22,592 bases of DNA from an uncultured Anaerotruncus sp. (GTDB lineage: Bacteria; Bacillota; Clostridia; Oscillospirales; Ruminococcaceae), in the NCBI RefSeq assembly GCF_902490045.1, contig NZ_CABUCJ010000034.1:1-22592 (forward strand), read 5' to 3'. Each line of letters begins with the position of its first letter. Within the stretch, counting starts at the first letter, position 1. The translations under genes were made by a program, and so were the position numbers. Shown piece by piece: positions 14,188-21,394 of this stretch. Below the pieces are notes generated by a model, which was given only the letters and a program-made list of their open reading frames with translations, did not search any database and was not told the origin of the DNA.

Positions 14188-15429
14188 TTATTTCTGTTTG
14201 GACTGGTAGATCGCGTAGGCGTCGCGGGCGATCATGAGCTCCTCGTTGGTGGGAATGACCCACACCTTCACGCGGCTGTCGGGGGCGGAGATCTCCTCCT
14301 CGGCGCCGTGGTTGACAGCGTTTTTCGCCTCGTCGAGCTGGATGCCGAGGAATTCCATGTTGCGGCAGACCTCCCGGCGCAGGTCGGGGGAGTGCTCGCC
14401 GATGCCGGCGGTGAAGACGACCGCATCGAGGCCGTTCATCGCGGCGGCGTAGGAGCCGATGTACTTCTGAATCTGGTAGTTGAGCATGTCGATCGCGGTC
14501 TGCGCGCGCTCGTTGCCCTCGGCGCAGGCGTTTTCGACGTCGCGGTGGTCGCTCGAAACGCCCGAGATGCCGAGCAGGCCGGATTTCTTGTTGATGACGT
14601 TATGTATGCCCTCCAGGTCGAGGCCCGCCTTCTGGGCCATCGGGAGCAGCAGCGAGGGGTCGATGTCGCCGCTGCGGGTGCCCATCATGAGGCCGGCGAG
14701 GGCGGTGTAGCCCATCGTCGTGTCGACCGACCTGCCCCCGTCGACCGCGCAGAGGGAGGAGCCGTTGCCGAGGTGGCAGGAGACGATCTTGAGCTCCTCC
14801 ACCGGCCTGCCGAGCAGCTTGGCGAGCCGCAGGGAGACATAGCGGTGGCTGGTGCCGTGGTAGCCGTAGCGGCGGAAGCCGTAGTCCTTGTAATAGTCGT
14901 AGGGGATCGCGTACATATACGCCTTGGGCGGCATGGTCAGGTGGAAGGAGTTGTCATAGACAGCGACCTGGACCTTGCCGGAGAAGGTGTCCTGGCAGGC
15001 GCGGATGCCGGTGAGCATGCCGGGCAGGTGCAGGGGGAACATCTCGGTGGTGGCCTCGATGTCCTTCAAGACCTCGGGGGTTATTTCATTGGAACAGGGG
15101 GAAACGCGGCTGAACGCCAGACGGTGGCCGACGGCGACGATGTCGTCGATGCTGTCGATGACCTTGGTCTCGCCCGAAAGCAGCAGGTCGACGACCCGGT
15201 CGAGCGCGGCCTTGTGGTTGGGCAGGTCGGTCTCGACGACCTTCTTGCTGCCGAAGTACTTGTAGGTGATCTTGCCGCCGTCGATGCCGATGCGCTCGCA
15301 GTTGCCCGAGACGAGCACCTGTTCGTTCTCCATGTCGATGAGCTGGTACTTGAGGGACGAACTGCCCGCGTTGACCACAAAGACGTTGTTCATCCGTTTG
15401 CCCGCGTTGACCACATGCACGTTGTTCAT
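14188..15429 (-). CDS. ackA: Acetate kinase with duplicated N-terminal 12 codons
   Basis: Acetate kinase interconverts acetate + ATP and acetyl phosphate + ADP, the substrate-level phosphorylation step of acetate fermentation. Family signatures are all visible: VNAGSSSLKYQLID, a GHRLAFSR segment holding the substrate arginine, VYDNSFH (usual form VFDTAFH), YGYHGTSHRYV with the catalytic histidine, HLGNGSSLCAVDGGRSVDTTMGY, MMGTRSGDIDP, FTAGIGEHSP and TNEELMIARD. From the first ATG the protein is 413 residues. It begins with MNNVHVVNAGKR followed at once by MNNVFVVNAGSS, an in-frame duplication that lengthens the N-terminus by 12. The first ATG (15429) has AAGGAGGAG 9 bases upstream; the second (15393) has no such site, so the extension is probably made. 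Phosphotransacetylase is not adjacent. It follows the CofE-like gene by 16 bases. Confidence 0.95.
   Translation of the reverse strand: MNNVHVVNAGKRMNNVFVVNAGSSSLKYQLIDMENEQVLVSGNCERIGIDGGKITYKYFGSKKVVETDLPNHKAALDRVVDLLLSGETKVIDSIDDIVAVGHRLAFSRVSPCSNEITPEVLKDIEATTEMFPLHLPGMLTGIRACQDTFSGKVQVAVYDNSFHLTMPPKAYMYAIPYDYYKDYGFRRYGYHGTSHRYVSLRLAKLLGRPVEELKIVSCHLGNGSSLCAVDGGRSVDTTMGYTALAGLMMGTRSGDIDPSLLLPMAQKAGLDLEGIHNVINKKSGLLGISGVSSDHRDVENACAEGNERAQTAIDMLNYQIQKYIGSYAAAMNGLDAVVFTAGIGEHSPDLRREVCRNMEFLGIQLDEAKNAVNHGAEEEISAPDSRVKVWVIPTNEELMIARDAYAIYQSKQK
15358..15429 (-). repeat. 36-bp direct tandem duplication at the start of ackA
   Basis: Units 15394-15429 and 15358-15393 are adjacent direct copies. 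The first 30 bases match at 27 positions and the last 6 have diverged, encoding MNNVHVVNAGKR and MNNVFVVNAGSS. The inner copy is the normal family N-terminus. Confidence 0.85.
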
Positions 15430-15445
15430 GATAGCTTGCTCCTCC

Positions 15446-16270
15446 TTATTCTGCCGCCCGCCGGATGATCCCCATGGGGGTCTGCTCGCTGCACTGGCCA
15501 AGCGGGTTGTCCTTCAAAATTCTGCAGAGCAGGCCGCGGTCCATCTTCCTGTCAGAGGTGCCGAGAATCTGCCCTTCGAGGTCGTTGATGTCGGTGATGG
15601 CGACCGGCGTGCCGCCGATGCGCCGGGAGATCTCCGCCGCCACCTCGTCGGGGCGGTCGGGGCCGAGCACGACATAGTGGTTGTAGGGCGGCAGCGTGAA
15701 GTCGCACGGCCCGTCGATGCTGCGCGCCTTGTAGCCCGCGATGTTGTAGAACCACCCGCGGATATGGAACAGCTTGCCCACGGCGGAGACGGCTGCGGCG
15801 AAGAGGATGCGGATGGTGCCGCACTCCCGGAGCGCCATCTCCATCGTCTCGGGCATCGCGAGCCCGATGCCGTAGGGGGTGCGCAGCACGAACCGGCTGA
15901 GGAAGCGCGCGAGCGGGCGGGGATGGATCTCCTCGAGCGGAATGGCGCGGCGCTGGGTGCAGGCGACCGCCTTCTCGGTGATGAAGACGATGTCCCCCGG
16001 TTCGGTGAGCGGGGAAACGTATTTTTCCACCACGTCGCAGATGTTGTCCTGGTCGGTGATGACGTGCGTCTTGATGCACAGCCGCCGGTAGCCGGCGCCG
16101 TCCACCTCGATGACCTCGTTCTTTTCGGGGTTCACAACGTAGCCCGCCGGGGTCTCCTCTTTTGCGGTCTCCGCCGCGGGCGTCTCCTGCGCGTCCGGGG
16201 TCTCCGGCGCGGCGTCCAAAGCGGCATCCTCCGGCTGCGCGCCGATGGGCGCGGTTTGTTCGTTCGACAT
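15446..16270 (-). CDS. Coenzyme F420-0:L-glutamate ligase-like (CofE family) protein with Pro/Ala/Glu-rich N-terminus
   Basis: A 274-residue protein. Residues 1 to about 45 are a low-complexity Ala/Pro/Glu-rich segment, probably disordered. The remainder resembles the CofE/F420_ligase fold: PLTEPGDIVFITEKAVACTQ (family GD...V..K.VS), HPRPLARFLSRF, a MALRECGTIRILFAAAVSAVGK region, and the C-terminal GGTPVAITDINDLEGQILG. CofE adds glutamate to F420-0 in archaea and actinobacteria; many Clostridia carry homologues without making F420, and their substrate is unknown to me. The start ATG at 16270 has AAGGG 9 bases upstream. It precedes ackA by 16 bases under one promoter, suggesting co-expression with acetate metabolism. 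The family call rests on recognisable but moderate similarity; an acid-amino acid ligase is the safest functional statement. Confidence 0.7.
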   Translation of the reverse strand: MSNEQTAPIGAQPEDAALDAAPETPDAQETPAAETAKEETPAGYVVNPEKNEVIEVDGAGYRRLCIKTHVITDQDNICDVVEKYVSPLTEPGDIVFITEKAVACTQRRAIPLEEIHPRPLARFLSRFVLRTPYGIGLAMPETMEMALRECGTIRILFAAAVSAVGKLFHIRGWFYNIAGYKARSIDGPCDFTLPPYNHYVVLGPDRPDEVAAEISRRIGGTPVAITDINDLEGQILGTSDRKMDRGLLCRILKDNPLGQCSEQTPMGIIRRAAE

Positions 16271-16324
16271 ATTGACCATCCCTTATCTTAAATTACCTGT
16301 TTATTGTGAGGTTCAATCACCAAG

Positions 16325-16353
16325 ATTATACAACGTTTCCGCCCGTCCGTCAA
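16325..16353 (-). promoter_or_regulatory. Promoter of the CofE-like/ackA operon
   Basis: Minus-strand TTGACG (16348-16353), 17 bases, TATAAT (16325-16330), beginning 12 bases after the stop of the upstream lipoprotein gene. It predicts a leader of about 45-50 bases and separate expression of the CofE-like/ackA pair. Confidence 0.78.
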
Positions 16354-16364
16354 AGGGCGCGGCC

Positions 16365-17288
16365 CTATCCGGCGGGGACAAACTGGATTTCGTCGGGATA
16401 GAGGATTTCGCCCTCTTGAAGCTCCGCACCGGGGCGGAGGAAAAGGTCCGCGCCAATGTCCCATCCAAAACCGTTTTCCCCGTCGGAAAGCGCATAGGCG
16501 CCGTCCGGAAGCGTCAGCCAGACGCAGGGATTTTCGAGCCGGCCGGCTTCGGACTTGAAGCAGGCGGCAATGTAGCAGCCCACGGGGATATCCGATTTGA
16601 TGAAAAAGGGTACCCTTACGCTTCCGCCGTTCGTTTGGGGCGGGGAAACAAGCAGACCGCCGAGATGAAAGACATCCTGCGCCGGCGGGACGGAGACATC
16701 CTCATAGCCGTCCGCACCGTTAAAAGCGAGACGGTAGCCAAACGCGCTGTAAAGCCTGTCGGGCAGGCCGAAGCTGCTGGTGTCCAAAAGCAGGTACGTC
16801 CCAGAAGATGCGAATCCGGCCCGCCGGTAACCGCTGTCCGGCTGGGAATAGAAAAGGTAGGCGGGCGCGGGCGAATTCCCGAAGTACATGACCTGCGGCA
16901 GGGCGGAGACGATATAGTCCTCCTCGCCGTCGCCGTTCACGTCGCCCGTCGCGATGTCGTACTGCATGAGCGGGAGCACCTCGGGCCCAAACTCCTCGGC
17001 GTACCCGTTGAGGAAGAATTCCCGCGCCTCCTCCGGAAGCGAAAAGCCCGCCGGGAGGTTGTCCGGCCCCGCCTCGTATTCCTGGGGGACGAGCGTCAAA
17101 ACCACATGGTCGCTCTTCCACTCGAGCGATTCGAGCGCCACGGGCGGCGGGGGAGCTTCCGTTTCCGAAGAGGCGGGGGCCGAAGCGGCCTTCGGGGCCT
17201 CTGCGCTTTCCGGGGCGGTGCTTTCCGGCGCGCCGCAGGCGGAGAGCGCGAGCGTGAGGATCAGGGCGCACACTGCGGACGCCTTCAT
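16365..17288 (-). CDS. Lipoprotein with an FG-GAP/dockerin-like calcium motif
   Basis: A 307-residue predicted lipoprotein: signal MKASAVCALILTLALSACG with lipobox LSAC, then an Ala/Pro/Glu/Ser-rich linker to about 60. The folded part contains DIATGDVNGDGEEDYIVS, a DxNxDGxxD calcium loop of the kind found in FG-GAP/VCBS repeats and dockerins, followed by a strand-rich region (QVMYFGNSPAPAYLFYSQ; TYLLLDTSSFGLPDRLY). Only one such loop is evident. I cannot name the family; a surface protein with a small beta-propeller-like or single-repeat domain is likely. ATG at 17288 has GGGAGGG 6 bases upstream. It starts 14 bases after the DMT permease stop, so the two are probably one transcript. Confidence 0.75.
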   Translation of the reverse strand: MKASAVCALILTLALSACGAPESTAPESAEAPKAASAPASSETEAPPPPVALESLEWKSDHVVLTLVPQEYEAGPDNLPAGFSLPEEAREFFLNGYAEEFGPEVLPLMQYDIATGDVNGDGEEDYIVSALPQVMYFGNSPAPAYLFYSQPDSGYRRAGFASSGTYLLLDTSSFGLPDRLYSAFGYRLAFNGADGYEDVSVPPAQDVFHLGGLLVSPPQTNGGSVRVPFFIKSDIPVGCYIAACFKSEAGRLENPCVWLTLPDGAYALSDGENGFGWDIGADLFLRPGAELQEGEILYPDEIQFVPAG

Positions 17289-17302
17289 GAAAATCCCTCC
17301 CA

Positions 17303-18169
17303 TCAGGCGGCTTTCCGCGCGGCGAGCGAGCGGTCGCGCCAGACGCACCAGGCGGTGATCGTGGCGATGACGACCACGCCGCCCACAAGCGCGAAGACGC
17401 CGGGACGCTCGCCGGTGAAAAGGAAGACCCACACGGGGTTCAGAAGCGGTTCGATCGCGCCGAGCAGCGAGCACATGAGCGCGGGGCAGTCCCTGACGGC
17501 GATGCCGTAGAGGACGTAGGGGATGCCGAGCTGGACGACGCCGAGAGCGAGGATGCTGAGGACGGCGGGCATGGTGACTGGGGTGTCGAAGACGAACATG
17601 AAGGGGATGCCCGCGGCGGCCGTGAAGAGGTGTCCGAGCAGAATGCCGCTCATGCGGCTCTCCTCGTCGGTGTTGCCGGTGATGATATACATGCAGGCCA
17701 TCGAGAGGCCGGCGAAGATGGCGACGAAGTTGCCCAGCAGGTTGCCGGGCGCGAGCTGGTCGAGGAAGAAGAGCGCGATGCCGCACATCGTGACCGACAC
17801 GGTGATCACGTCCGCGCGGGAAAATTTCTGGCGCAGGAAGATCACCGACAGGATCAGGATGAAGACGGGCGCGGTGAACTGGAGCACGATGGCGTTCGCC
17901 GCGGTGGTGAGCTTGTTGGCGGAGACGAAGGCGAGGAAGGTCAGCGACAGGAACACGCCGCTCACGAGGGAGGCGCGGTTGAGGCGCAGCCGCTGCTTTG
18001 TGGCGCGCAGGTAGATGACGACGCAGCCCGCGGAGATAAGGCTTCGCCAGCCGGCGATGACGAGTCCGTTCCAGGGAATCATTTTGATGAAGATGCCGGC
18101 GATGCTCCACAGGGTTGCGCAGACCAACATCAGGAGAATCGCGCGCTGCTGCGCCTTTTGGGAACTCAT
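17303..18169 (-). CDS. EamA/DMT-family permease
   Basis: A 288-residue integral membrane protein with about ten hydrophobic helices arranged as two EamA repeats. Repeat 1 begins LLMLVCATLWSIAGIFIK and includes the WRSLISAGCVVIYL stretch and NAIVLQFTAPVFILILS; repeat 2 includes GLSMACMYIITGN and ends in SLLGAIEPLLNPVWVFLFTGE, the classical EamA ending with E-P near the penultimate helices. DMT proteins of this type export or import amino acids and other small metabolites, and the substrate is unknown. ATG at 18169 has ACGGAGG 8 bases upstream. It heads a two-gene unit with the lipoprotein and is divergent from the MBOAT gene. Confidence 0.88.
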   Translation of the reverse strand: MSSQKAQQRAILLMLVCATLWSIAGIFIKMIPWNGLVIAGWRSLISAGCVVIYLRATKQRLRLNRASLVSGVFLSLTFLAFVSANKLTTAANAIVLQFTAPVFILILSVIFLRQKFSRADVITVSVTMCGIALFFLDQLAPGNLLGNFVAIFAGLSMACMYIITGNTDEESRMSGILLGHLFTAAAGIPFMFVFDTPVTMPAVLSILALGVVQLGIPYVLYGIAVRDCPALMCSLLGAIEPLLNPVWVFLFTGERPGVFALVGGVVVIATITAWCVWRDRSLAARKAA

Positions 18170-18207
18170 GGGGAAGACCTCCGTTTCAGTGATTTACAAC
18201 AGTATCT

Positions 18208-18236
18208 ATCCTAGCGTAAAAAAGCCGCAAATACAA
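18208..18236 (-). promoter_or_regulatory. Probable promoter of the DMT permease gene
   Basis: Minus-strand TTGTAT (18231-18236), 17 bases, TAGGAT (18208-18213). This is a moderate match to consensus in the divergent gap 18170-18319, which holds no other gene-like feature than the two promoters. Confidence 0.5.
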
Positions 18237-18257
18237 GGCCCTTATTCAACAAATTGC

Positions 18258-18286
18258 TTTATTTTACGGGAAAAACTGTGTATAAT
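18258..18286 (+). promoter_or_regulatory. Probable promoter of the MBOAT operon
   Basis: A perfect TATAAT (18281-18286) preceded at 17 bases by a poor -35, TTTATT (18258-18263). It predicts a short leader of about 27 bases before the MBOAT start, which has GAAGGAG upstream. Confidence 0.6.
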
Positions 18287-18319
18287 AGTTCCTATCATCA
18301 TCCGTTGAAGGAGCGCCGC

Positions 18320-19729
18320 ATGGTTTTTGCAAATCTGCTGTTCATCTACCTGTTCCTGCCGCTCAATATCCTCTTTTACTTTCTTTCCAGGAAGATCGTC
18401 TACCGCAACCTCGTGCTGGTGGCGTTCTCCTTCCTGTTCTACGCCTGGGGCGAGCCGGTGTGGTTCCTGCTCCTGCTGACCTCCGCCGCGTTCGACTACA
18501 TGCACGGGCGGCTGATCGAGCGCTGCCGGGGCACCTGGGCGGCGAAGGCGGCGCTCGCCTCCTCGCTGACGCTCAACCTCGGGCTGCTCGCCGCCTTCAA
18601 GTACAGCGGCTTTCTCGTCCAGAACCTGAACGCCCTGCTGGGCACCGCCTTCCCGGTGCCCGCTTTCGCGCTGCCCATCGGCATCTCCTTCTACACCTTC
18701 CAGACGATCTCCTATGTCGTCGACGTCTACCGCGGGGACGCGAAGGCGCAGCCCAACCCCGTCTATTACCTGCTCTACCTGTCGATGTACCACCAGCTGG
18801 TGGCGGGCCCCGTCGTCCGCTACGCCGACGTGGCGCGGGAGATCACCTCGCGCAGGACCGACGCAGTCTCCTTTTCGGAGGGGCTGACGCGGGTCTGCTT
18901 CGGGCTGGCCAAAAAGGTGCTCGTCGCCAACACCGCGGGCTCCCTCGCGGATAAGTTCCTGCTGGCCCCCGCCTCGGGCCTCTCGGTCGGCGGGGCGTGG
19001 TTCGGCGCGGCAATGTTCACCTTGCAGATCTACTACGACTTCTCCGGCTACTCCGACATGGCCATCGGGCTGGGGCGGATGTTCGGCTTCCACTATAAGG
19101 AAAACTTCAACTATCCCTATGTCGCCCGCTCCGCCACCGAGTTCTGGCGGCGGTGGCACATCTCCCTTTCGAGCTTCTTCCGGGACTACGTCTATATTCC
19201 GCTCGGCGGCAACCGGAAGCACCAGTACCTGAACCTGCTGGCCGTGTGGCTGCTGACCGGGCTGTGGCACGGGGCGAGCTGGAACTTCATCCTCTGGGGG
19301 CTCTACTACGGCGCGTTCATCGCGCTCGAGCGGCTCTTCCTCGGGGACCTGCTCGACCGGCTCCCGGCGGCGTTCGGGCACCTCTACCTGCTGTGCGTCG
19401 CCACCACCGGCTGGGTGATCTTCTACTTCACCGACCTCGGCAGGCTCGGCGGCTACCTGTCGGTCATGTTCGGCCTTTCGGGGGCGCGCGGCTGGGACAG
19501 CAGCGTCCAGATCACCCTGCTCAACAACGTCTTCTGGCTGGCGCTGGCGGTATGCTTCTGCATGCCGGTCGTCAAATGGCTCAAGCGGACGGTTTCCGAG
19601 CGGCTCGACCCGGGGAAATCCGCCGTCCTGCTGGCGCTTTCGCCCGCGCTCTGCTTTCTTCTGCTCATCGTCTGCACCGCGCAGCTGGTCGGGCAGAGCT
19701 ACAATCCCTTCCTCTATTACCGTTTCTGA
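18320..19729 (+). CDS. MBOAT-family O-acyltransferase (AlgI/DltB-like)
   Basis: A 469-residue polytopic membrane protein of the MBOAT family. In AlgI/PatA-type systems it moves an acyl group, usually acetyl, across the membrane for attachment to an extracellular polymer. The N-terminus (MVFANLLFIYLFLPL) and the PIGISFYTFQTISYVVDVYRG block near 120-139 are typical of AlgI-like proteins. QIYYDFSGYSDMAIGLG near 236, EFWRRWHISLSSFFRDYVYIPLGG near 274-297 and GLWHGASWNF with the invariant histidine (H317) form the catalytic signature. ATG at 18320 is preceded by GAAGGAG, and earlier in-frame starts overlap the -10 region. The DHHW protein follows after 30 bases, the usual pairing for surface-polymer O-acetylation. 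The polymer acylated is not evident, since no glycosyltransferase is adjacent. Confidence 0.93.
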   Translation: MVFANLLFIYLFLPLNILFYFLSRKIVYRNLVLVAFSFLFYAWGEPVWFLLLLTSAAFDYMHGRLIERCRGTWAAKAALASSLTLNLGLLAAFKYSGFLVQNLNALLGTAFPVPAFALPIGISFYTFQTISYVVDVYRGDAKAQPNPVYYLLYLSMYHQLVAGPVVRYADVAREITSRRTDAVSFSEGLTRVCFGLAKKVLVANTAGSLADKFLLAPASGLSVGGAWFGAAMFTLQIYYDFSGYSDMAIGLGRMFGFHYKENFNYPYVARSATEFWRRWHISLSSFFRDYVYIPLGGNRKHQYLNLLAVWLLTGLWHGASWNFILWGLYYGAFIALERLFLGDLLDRLPAAFGHLYLLCVATTGWVIFYFTDLGRLGGYLSVMFGLSGARGWDSSVQITLLNNVFWLALAVCFCMPVVKWLKRTVSERLDPGKSAVLLALSPALCFLLLIVCTAQLVGQSYNPFLYYRF

Positions 19730-19748
19730 CCGGGGGAACCCCGGTTTT
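19729..19748 (+). promoter_or_regulatory. Small hairpin with T-run between the MBOAT and DHHW genes
   Basis: ACCGGGG (19729-19735), a 3-base loop and CCCCGGT (19739-19745), followed by TTT, start at the last base of the MBOAT stop codon. It resembles a weak intrinsic terminator or attenuator and could lower expression of the two downstream genes. Confidence 0.5.
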
Positions 19749-19759
19749 CCGGAGGCTTT

Positions 19760-21379
19760 ATGGATCAGTACCGCAAACAAAACTATGTCTACCGTCCCGC
19801 GCCCAGGCGGATCGCGCGTCCGCGCGGCCCCGAGGAGGAGCGGGAACGGTATTACGCGCTCATCCGCCACCGCATCGAACCGGAGCGGCTGCGCAGGCTG
19901 AGCTGGGTAAGCATCGCCGTGCTTTGCGGGACGCTGCTCGCCTTCTTCCTCGGCTCGCTGCTGGTCCCCAAGCCCGAGCGCTCCGCGGTGGAGAAGCGCG
20001 ACCTCGCGCGCTTTCCCGCCTTTTCGGCCGAGGCGCTGAGGAGCGGGACGTTCACGCGGGACATCGAGACGTGGTACGCCGACACCTTTCCCTTCCGCGA
20101 CGCGTTTGTGGGCCTTTCCGCCGTCGTGGACGAGGCGCACGGCGTGCGCGTCGACGACGTGCGCATCGTCGCGCCCTCGGGCGGCGAGGCGCAGGACCTT
20201 CCCGACGGCTCCGGCCAGCCGCCGTCCGCCGCGCCGCAGGAGACGCAGCAGGCGTCCTCCGCGCCGGGGGAGTCCTCTTCCGCGCCCGAAACGCCGCTCG
20301 GCGCGTCCTCCGCGCCCGAAACGCCGCCGCAGCCCGCGGACGACGGAGCCGCGCCCGGCGCGATCAACAACGGCACCTTTGTCTACAGGGGGATGGCGAT
20401 GTCCCTCTTCGGCGGCAGTCCCGACAGCGGAAAATGGTACGCGCAGGTGCTCAACACCTACCATGAGGAGCTGCCAGGCGTACAGATCTACAATATGATC
20501 ATCCCCACGGCGATCGAGTTCTACGTCCCGGACAAATACCGCGACCTCACCCAGTCGCAGAAGGCGATGATCGACCTCGTCTACGGCAGCCTCGACCCGG
20601 CGGTCAAGACCGTGGACGCCTATTCGGCGCTGGGCGCGCACACGGACGAGTACATCTACTTCCGCACCGACCACCACTGGACGGGGCTGGGCGCCTATTA
20701 CGCCTACCGGGCGTTCTGCGAAGAGGCGGGGCTCACGCCCAGGGAGCTGAGCGATTTCGAGACGCGCAGGCTCGACGGGTTCATCGGAACGATGTATTCC
20801 CAGACGCAGGACACCACCCTGCTCAAAAACCCCGACTATGTCGACTACTATATCTTTAAGCAGCCCTACGAGGCGCAGCGGTTCCCGGTGGATTCCCCCT
20901 ACAGCGGGGTGGACAGCACCCTCTGGGGGGAGTACGCGCAGAGCCCCAACAGCTATTCCGTCTTCCTGCACGGGGATTTCCCCCTCGTCCAGGTCAAGAC
21001 GGGAATCGGCGGCGGGCGGAAAATCCTTGTGGTCAAGGAGTCGTTCGGCAACGCCTTCGCGCCCTTTTTGATCAACCACTATGACGAGGTGTATATCGTC
21101 GACCAGCGGTATTTCCAGCTCCCGCTCGTCGACTTTATCAAGGAACACGGCATCAACGAGCTGGTCTTCGCGAACAATTCCTTCGCGGTCTGCACCCCCT
21201 ACCACATCCAGTGCATCGACAACATGCGCCACCAGATATTCGTCCCGCGCGCCCTCCGGGCGGACGCCCCCAAGGACGCGGAGGCAGTGGAGCCCGGCGA
21301 GGACGCACAGGAGCAGGAGGAGCAGGAGCCGCGGGACGAGGGGGACCGTGTCCGCAGGCTGCGGCCGCGCGGCGAATAA
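19760..21379 (+). CDS. DHHW/AlgX-like SGNH acetyltransferase-associated membrane protein
   Basis: A 539-residue protein with an Arg-rich cytoplasmic N-terminus (1-46), one transmembrane anchor (about 48-68) and an extracytoplasmic SGNH-like domain split by a 60-residue Ser/Ala/Pro/Glu linker (about 139-202) containing two SSAPETP copies. The catalytic Asp-His motif RTDHHWTGLGAYYAY (DHHW at 304-307) and the serine-containing VVKESFGNAFAPF match the DHHW/AlgX/AlgJ family, which completes polymer O-acetylation outside the membrane using acyl groups delivered by an MBOAT. The C-terminal 40 residues are highly acidic, then basic, and look disordered. ATG follows CCGGAGG by 5 bases. It lies 30 bases after the MBOAT gene and 15 before the binding lipoprotein gene. 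The long linker inserted between anchor and core is atypical, but the motifs are intact. Confidence 0.88.
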   Translation: MDQYRKQNYVYRPAPRRIARPRGPEEERERYYALIRHRIEPERLRRLSWVSIAVLCGTLLAFFLGSLLVPKPERSAVEKRDLARFPAFSAEALRSGTFTRDIETWYADTFPFRDAFVGLSAVVDEAHGVRVDDVRIVAPSGGEAQDLPDGSGQPPSAAPQETQQASSAPGESSSAPETPLGASSAPETPPQPADDGAAPGAINNGTFVYRGMAMSLFGGSPDSGKWYAQVLNTYHEELPGVQIYNMIIPTAIEFYVPDKYRDLTQSQKAMIDLVYGSLDPAVKTVDAYSALGAHTDEYIYFRTDHHWTGLGAYYAYRAFCEEAGLTPRELSDFETRRLDGFIGTMYSQTQDTTLLKNPDYVDYYIFKQPYEAQRFPVDSPYSGVDSTLWGEYAQSPNSYSVFLHGDFPLVQVKTGIGGGRKILVVKESFGNAFAPFLINHYDEVYIVDQRYFQLPLVDFIKEHGINELVFANNSFAVCTPYHIQCIDNMRHQIFVPRALRADAPKDAEAVEPGEDAQEQEEQEPRDEGDRVRRLRPRGE

Positions 21380-21394
21380 AGGAGGGGAACCGGC

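Noticed and set aside
20277..20335. Short repeats in the DHHW gene as a CRISPR or mobile element
   Set aside because: They are in-frame coding repeats for a Ser/Ala/Pro linker, with no regular spacers or associated genes.
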